64,000 bases of DNA, from contig OY821519.1 in NCBI GenBank assembly GCA_963682025.1, positions 102,358,585-102,422,584 of the forward strand. Direction: 5' to 3'. Positions 58,469 through 64,000 of this stretch are shown here, piece by piece. The notes under the pieces are model-generated. The model had not been told where the DNA came from and did not search any database. It was given only the letters and a program-made list of their open reading frames with translations. This stretch comes from Cordilura impudica (Eukaryota; Arthropoda; Insecta; Diptera; Scathophagidae). Both the position numbers and the translations under genes were made by a program. The first letter of the stretch is position 1, and each line of letters starts with the position of its first letter.

Positions 58469-59090
58469 CCTTAAAGCTTACGGCCGCTGGCTGTGAAGTA
58501 TAAACGGGTGCTGGAGCCTGAGTAACAGGGGCCTCTTTACGCAATGTTATAATGCCAGGACTAGTGCCACGAGAATCCTGAGGCAACGACTGTGTTTGAG
58601 GTCGAGATTGTTGCAAGTTATCGAGTTGATCGTGAGACACCGTGTGTTGTTGTTGCTGGGGCTGTGAATAAGAATTAAATTGTTGATTTGGTTGTGAAAC
58701 AAATTGATTTTGTTGTGGTTGTGCTTGTGATGGATATTGTTGATGAGGTGCTTGATATTGATTTAATGGAGTTTGATATTGTTGTTGAGGTGGCTGCTGC
58801 TGAGGTTGTTGCACCCACGGCGGTTGTTGGTATTGTTGCTGAGCTGCCTGCTGAGGTTGTTGCATCCAAGGAGGTTGCTGGTATTGTTGTTGAGCTGGCT
58901 GCTGCTGAGCTTGTTGTACCCAAGGAGGCTGTGGATACTGTTGTTGGGTAACCGGACCCTGGGGTTGTCCCTGATATTGTTGTTGAATGGGTGCCGGTGC
59001 TTGATATTGGGGTTGTGGGGAATATTGCTGTGGTGGTTGTTGATATTGTGGTTGTTGATAGTTGTCATGGGATGGTGCATGATACTGTTG
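58469..59090 (-). CDS. Gln-rich gene, Gln/Pro-rich exon (207 codons)
   Basis: The acceptor is GACGTAAATAG before CAACAG, and the donor GTTAGT. An in-frame TAG just upstream shows that the exon must be entered by splicing. The exon is Q/P/Y-rich with repeated QQYQQPPWVQQPQQ-type units (PPWV, PPWM, PPWV at intervals of about 20-25 residues). The last 45 residues change character: SLPQDSRGTSPGIITLRKE, then APVYTSQPAAVSFKG. It is probably a disordered spacer that scaffolds partners in the cytoplasm. Upstream exons were not recognised. CAG/CAA mixing argues against simple triplet expansion. Confidence 0.85.
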
Positions 59091-60056
59091 CTATTTACGT
59101 CGAACAGCAACAAATATCAAACACAACATGCAAGTTTTGTGTTCATAGGGTTTTGGACATCACAGAGCACATCACAGTGTATCGTATTGACAAATATAAA
59201 ACGTTTAAGTGATAAAGTGCATTTTTTTTTGTAACAAAAAAGAGACAAAGAAATGTGTGGGAAAAGAGAAAAGACAATACCAAAATTAGTTTTGTGTATT
59301 TGTAGGTGTTAATATTGGTTTAGGACTACATTGTTAACTTTTTAAGCGCGCTGTAATGGCTGAAATTTTATTAGAGAGAAAGCAAATTTATTGTTGATTA
59401 TTAAAGCAGATTATTGTTATTTGTAATCTTAGATGGTAAACAGGTATTTACATACAGAACATGGAGAATATAGAATATATATGAAATGTGTATGAATCAG
59501 GTTAGATCACCAGCTAGAAACACTAGTAATTTCCATTTAGAAAAATAAACCATATCCTTTAATTTTCAGTTTTGTATAAAGAAAAAAACTACAAATTAAT
59601 TGTATAACAGTTTTCACAACAAGCCCTTCATTCATTTGACAATTACATATGAAATGTAAATGTAAAAATTAAACATGGCAAAAACCAATTTGGACAAGAG
59701 AAATAACAGAACACGTAAGTTGAGAAAATAATTGTATTTATTTATAAGTATCAAAATTGTGATTTATAGAATTTAATAAAGACATCCCCTGAAGAGGAAG
59801 CCATACAAGCTTAGAAACGTTGGGAGAAAATTGCAAAAAATTTGTTTACATTTTAATTGTGACCAACTTAGCCGTTTTTCTTTGGAAAACTTTAAAGAAA
59901 AACTAAAAATAGCTTATTTTGTAATTTAGGTCCCCTGTATGTCTTTTGAGGATTTAAAAAAATCTTTTCTTTAACATTTAAAAAATGTTAACATAAATAA
60001 CAAAAACTTAAAGAGTTTTCACAGAGTTTTCATCTTGCAATTAAAAATATTTTTTT
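59091..60056. other. Upstream region of the Gln-rich exon
   Basis: It should be intron of the minus-strand gene. No upstream exon is recognised. It contains the second hammerhead-like motif at 59785-59825. Confidence 0.4.
59785..59825 (+). ncRNA. Hammerhead-ribozyme-like motif, copy 2
   Basis: TCCC (stem I), CTGAAGA core, GGAAGC..GCTTA (stem II), GAAA core, CGTT ending in GUU (NUH), GGGA (stem I partner). Downstream, TTTGTTTACATT and TGTGACC resemble the sequence after copy 1, so the two belong to one repeat family. Confidence 0.5.
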
Positions 60057-60304
60057 TGATGTGTAAACATCTATACGCGCAGGGGTGTAAATTTCTAATT
60101 CACAATACAATCACAAAAACAGCGTAATAGTTATGTGAGCGTAAGATCTTACGCGTAACATGTAAGCATTAAGACAAATCGGTGTGACATGATTGTTTGG
60201 TGAAAAAATTATGATATGTAATAACCTATTTGTCGCTGTTTTCTGCATTTTATTTATTACCAGATGTTTACACATCTCCCCTGTGATCGGACTCACATGA
60301 TTTT
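60057..60304. mobile_element. Element E, short copy
   Basis: GATGTGTAAACATCTATACG at the left; GATGTTTACACATCTCCCC and CGGACTCACATGA at the right. It lacks the A-rich array. Confidence 0.72.
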
Positions 60305-60780
60305 TTTTTTAATTTAGGTACCCTTTATCTATCTTTATGCATTTAATAACAAATTATTTTTGGCCCATTTTTAAAGAAATTAAAAAAATATTGTAAAAAA
60401 TATGAAAAAATTAAATTTTTTAAAAGTCAAAGGTCCAACTTATTTGAAGCAATATTCTTTAGGCCATATGATAAATTTAGCCATAGTTAGATTTTCCAAT
60501 TTTCGGAAAATAGGAATATCTAATTATAAGCAATGAACGGATCGGCCACACCAGCTCAGAGTTCATTAAAAATTGGTACAAATTTTGTACCTTTCTACCT
60601 AAGAAATATTTATACCTTACTCCTAAAATATGGCAGAGCCAAAAACACAAAAGGCATAAAAACTTACAAAGGTGGGTCAACATTCTAAAAAATATCTTTA
60701 AAATTAGTTTATCTACCAGTCCAGTTGAAATGTTTGTTTCGAAAGTATTAAAATCGCCTTTAATATGACAATAGTTCATA
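60305..60780. other. Unassigned
   Basis: No recognised coding region or repeat. Confidence 0.4.
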
Positions 60781-61140
60781 ATAGGGCACCATGGATAAAT
60801 AATTTACAAAAATATTTTAGCAGACCTTATGATGCCTTATGTAGAGAAAGAAATCCCTCTTAATCGGAAGTTGGTACAAGATAACGATCCAAAACATACT
60901 GCAAAGTCTGTACAAAAATGGCTCAGTGACAACAAAATCGATCTTGTACAATGGACCGCCCAATCTAAGGATCTATACTATATTCAACCGAGAATCTTTG
61001 GAGCGCCGTAAACATACGAATTGACCGTACTAAAGCTAAAAGAAATAAAAAAGGCATGGAATTCCATACCCCTTGAAAGATGTCGGAAATTAATATTGTC
61101 AATTAAGTGTCGTTGTTTCGCGGTTATTAAAAAATAAGCT
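60781..61140 (+). pseudogene. Tc1-like transposase, 3' relic
   Basis: PYVEKEIPLNRKLVQDNDPK and HTAKSVQKWLSDNKIDLVQW carry the second Asp (QDNDPKHT). AQSKDLYYIQPRIFGA is a damaged third block (PDLNPIENLWG in family members). A stop and frameshift follow; FAVIKK near 61130 marks the C-terminus. Confidence 0.78.
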
Positions 61141-61414
61141 TTTCCAACAAAGTACTGGTCGAATTAACTAATTAAATGAATTTCACTTTATTTTGTAAGG
61201 ATAAAAGAGCTTCGTAAATTTAACTAATTTGTGCTATTTAATTTGTTGATCGAATCGGAATGTCGTTCCGAAAAAATTAAAAAAAGTCAGAGAAAATTTT
61301 AAACATTTTGAAACAATTTGGTTCCATTTGATAAATAAGTCATCATTTTTAACAAAAATATTATAGGGTGTAAAAAATAGTGAAAAAAAAAAAAAAATAA
61401 AATGTGTTCATATA

Positions 61415-62480
61415 TCTATACTAATATTATAAAGAGGTAATGTGTGTTTGTTTGTTTGTTTGTAGGAGGTAATCTCCGTAACTACTCATCTGATCTTCCT
61501 GAAATTTTAACAGAGTCTTACTGCCGATATGGGAAGTGCTATAGGCTATAATTTTTTTTTAATATTTTTAGTGGGCGTGGTACCTCCCACACAAAGTAAA
61601 TTTTTAATATCATATACATATCTTGGATACTATGATAGGGAGAGCTTTTCAAATTTGTGTAAGGTCACCTATTGTTAATATTAGTAGCTACGCCGGAAAT
61701 GGGCGCGATCGGATAAGTGGGCGTGGTCTCCCATACAAATAATAATTGAATATTATATATATCGAGTACTGTGATAGAGAGAGCTTTTCAAATTTGTCTG
61801 ATGTCACCTATTATTAATGTGTGTTGTCGGACAAAAATGGGCAGTATCGGACCAATAGGCGTGGCGCCTGCCATACAAATTAAATATAAAATACCATATA
61901 TCTGGAGTACTGTAATAGTGAGAGTCTAACGACTTTGTGTGAGTTCATAAGTTATTCATGTGATTAAGTAGACAAAAAATGGGCGTGATCGGAACAGTGG
62001 GCGTGGCACCGCCCTACAAAGTAAATATGTGATATTATATGACTGGTGTACTACAAAAGGGAAGCTTCGACACTTTGAACGACACCATCAGATCTTAGTA
62101 TAAGTAGTCGGACAAAAAATTGGCGGGTTCACACCAATGGGCATGGCACTCCCCATGCAAAGTAACTATTTAATATCATATATCCGGAGTACTGTAAAAG
62201 AGAGAACTTTGTGGCTTAGCGTCAGCCCATAGGTTCTTTGTATCGAACAAAAAAATGGGCGTGATCGAAGTAGTGGGCGTAGCACCGCCTATGCAAAGTT
62301 GATATCTAATATCATATAACTGGTGTCCTATAGAAGGGAAAGACTTGATATTTTGCACAAGGCCATCAGATATTTATGTGAGTCCAATAAAAATTGGGCG
62401 GAATGGGATTAGTGGGCGTGGCACCTCCTATACAAAAAATATGAAGTACTACGAAAGCGACAGTCTTTTGACAAGTACAT
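61415..62480 (+). mobile_element. Helitron family C, long copy with six 139-bp units
   Basis: The 5' end TCTATACTAATATTATAAAG at 61415 is followed by TTTGTTTGTTTGTAGG and six units whose AAATGGGCGNGATCGG cores start at about 61697, 61838, 61976, 62113, 62252 and 62393. No clear 3' end. Confidence 0.75.
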
Positions 62481-62827
62481 TAGTTATCAATGTGATTTGT
62501 CGTAGAAAATATATCGCCAAATTCAAAAATTCGCCAAAACCGAAAATTGCGAAAAATAAAGATCGCCCGAAAAAATCTTCAAAATCAAAAATGGGCAAAA
62601 TCAAAAATCGCTAAAAAGAAAAATTCCCAAATGATATTCTAAGCTCAAGGCCAATAGCTAAGTGTTGCCAGATCTAATTTTGATAATCCATCTTCTTCTC
62701 ATGGGCAGCTACATGTACCTTGCTCCAGGTTAGGAACGCCGAAAAATCTGATAATTGTTGTACCGAATGAAAAAACCAAAAAACAGTTATATCAGCAAAA
62801 ATCAAATAAAAAAATTTATGCTAATAA
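62481..62827. other. Unassigned AT-rich spacer
   Basis: A short TCGCCAAAA/AAAATCG-rich stretch (62510-62615) follows the array; nothing coding. Confidence 0.4.
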
Positions 62828-63068
62828 TCTATACTAAAATAATAAAGATGTAATATGTATTTGTCATCTATTATTAACGTGAGTAGTCAGATAAAAAAAT
62901 GGGCGGGATTGGACAAATGCGCATGGCACCCCTACATAAACTTAATATTAAATGTACCATATCTGAAATACTGTATTAGTGAGAGCCTTGGGACTTTGCG
63001 TGAGCCCTCAAAATGATTTGTGTGGGGGAAGGGGAAGGGTGTAGCGAAGCACACCGGGTTACATCTAG
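62828..63068 (+). mobile_element. Helitron family C, complete short copy
   Basis: 5' TCTATACTAAAATAATAAAG after A; one GGGCGGGATTGGAC unit; 3' GCGAAGCACACCGGGTTACA followed by TCTAG and T. Both ends and the A/T flanks are intact (241 bp). Confidence 0.85.
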
Positions 63069-63198
63069 TTTTTTATAAAACGTGCTATATAAAATATAGC
63101 CACTGTATATTTTGTACATAATTCTAAAAATATAATTTTTTAAGATATTCCATCACAAAATTTTGATAATGTTAACCTTTGACTTTTCGCTAATAAAA

Positions 63199-63987
63199 AC
63201 AAGTAAGAAAATTATAGGCAGTCTAGACCGACTATTCGATACCTTATACCATGGTTCAGAGACCCTATCTCTTCGTTCCAATTAATTGGATATAGAAAAT
63301 AAGCATAAACCAAATTTGAGTGGCATTGTTATAAATTGTTTTGGCTGCAGATATGAAAAAATTCATATCGGGCGCTATACATATATGGGGACTAGGTCAA
63401 AAAATGGACCGATCCTGACCATATTTGGTAAAGTCACTTATATTTTGAAAAAATATATACAAACCAAATTTGGGAAAAATCTGTGCAATATTTTTATTTT
63501 TTCATAGATTTAAGTGAAGATCGGGAAGCAGCTCTGTATGGGGCCTGTGAGTGAGAATTGTCCTATAGAGATTATTTTTGGATTACTGATCAATGGGTAT
63601 AATAAATATATACAAACCTAATTTGACTGAGATCTATATGATAATTTGTATCTTATGTCAATTTATGTCGATTTCATAGGGGTCATTTATATGGGGACTA
63701 GGTCTGAACATAGACCGAATTTTACCAATTTCAATAGCGTTCGTACTATGGCTGACGAAAGCTTATATACCAAATTTCATAAAAATATATTCATATTTGC
63801 GAGCTGTAGTTTGACTAAAAGGTTGACATGGACACACAGACGGACGGACGGACATCGCTAAATCGACTCAAAAAGTGATTCTGAGTCGATCGGTATAATA
63901 AAAGATGGGTCCAGGTCAAATATTTTTGGTAGTTACAAACAGCAGCACAAAGTCATTATACCCAAACCACATAGTGGTATAGGGTAT
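63199..63987 (-). mobile_element. DINE-1/mini-me-like element, copy at right edge
   Basis: AACAAGTAAGAAAATTATAG at the left, GGACGGACGG at 63840-63853, ACCACATAGTGGTATAGGG at the right. Confidence 0.75.
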
Positions 63988-64000
63988 AATAATCTAACCA

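Larger units (their letters stand above)
45080..59090 (-). other. Gene span: Gln/Pro-rich, sarcomere-type protein (partial)
   Basis: Three exons (59090-58469, 58388-58261, 45169-45080) join in phase: phase 1 across the 80-bp intron, phase 0 across the 13091-bp intron. Together they give about 279 residues of C-terminal sequence. The run from PGIITLRKEAPV through [14 protein letters not shown] to YPSYKVPPGTQH is far more conserved-looking than the Q-rich part and recalls insect Z-disc proteins of the ZASP / CG1674 (synaptopodin-like) kind. That is from memory and unverified. Confidence 0.8.

Noticed and set aside
58688..59234. Plus-strand open frames (87 and 153 codons) opposite the Gln-rich exon
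   Set aside because: They are shadows of CAA/CAG-rich coding sequence; the minus strand has splice sites and phase agreement.

Overview
The window is nuclear DNA of a fly (Diptera, probably a calyptrate or other higher fly). It is AT-rich, has spliced genes with large introns, and is packed with dipteran transposon families: Helitrons, DINE-1/mini-me-like elements carrying GTCC microsatellites, Jockey LINEs, mariner, Tc1, Tigger and Transib. There are no operons. No tRNA, rRNA or CRISPR was recognised.

Two host genes were found. (1) Protein phosphatase 1 inhibitor 2 (I-2) lies on the + strand in four exons, 11071-23452, and encodes 229 residues; the splice sites and phases all agree. Intron 1 (8.1 kb) holds a nearly full-length but dead Jockey LINE, a foldback MITE, a DINE-like copy and Tigger and mariner relics. 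Intron 2 is almost entirely an 8-bp satellite. Intron 3 is a mariner relic, a foldback element and short tandem repeats. (2) A Gln/Pro-rich gene lies on the - strand with three recognised exons (59090-58469, 58388-58261, 45169-45080). A 13.1-kb intron separates the last 29-codon exon. Its conserved C-terminal half recalls insect sarcomeric ZASP/synaptopodin-like proteins, but that identity is tentative and further 5' exons should lie outside the window or be unrecognised.

Layout: 1-10.9 kb holds relics (DD41D mariner, Jockey endonuclease, Helitron helicase, DINE-like, Tc1, a second DD41D relic with nested MITEs). 11-23.5 kb is I-2. 24.3-26 kb is an inverted pair of DINE-like copies. 26-32 kb is a LINE relic split by a foldback element and by a Transib transposon with exact CGGCG target duplications. 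32.9-34.2 kb is an apparently intact DD41D transposon. 34.5-38.3 kb is a foldback MITE split by a chimeric DINE-LINE retro-insertion with about 31-bp target duplications. 38.6-43 kb holds further relics, and 43-45 kb is an AT-rich stretch that may be the 3' UTR of the second gene. 45-58 kb is its giant intron, with a Tigger element, a chimeric Helitron, a mariner and a 2.3-kb inverted duplication. 58-59 kb holds its exons, and 59-64 kb more repeats.

The observations I rate highest are two hammerhead-ribozyme-like motifs with compensating stem changes (47447-47488 and 59785-59825), the chimeric DINE-LINE insertion, and a Helitron that seems to have run past its own terminator and carried Tigger sequence with it.
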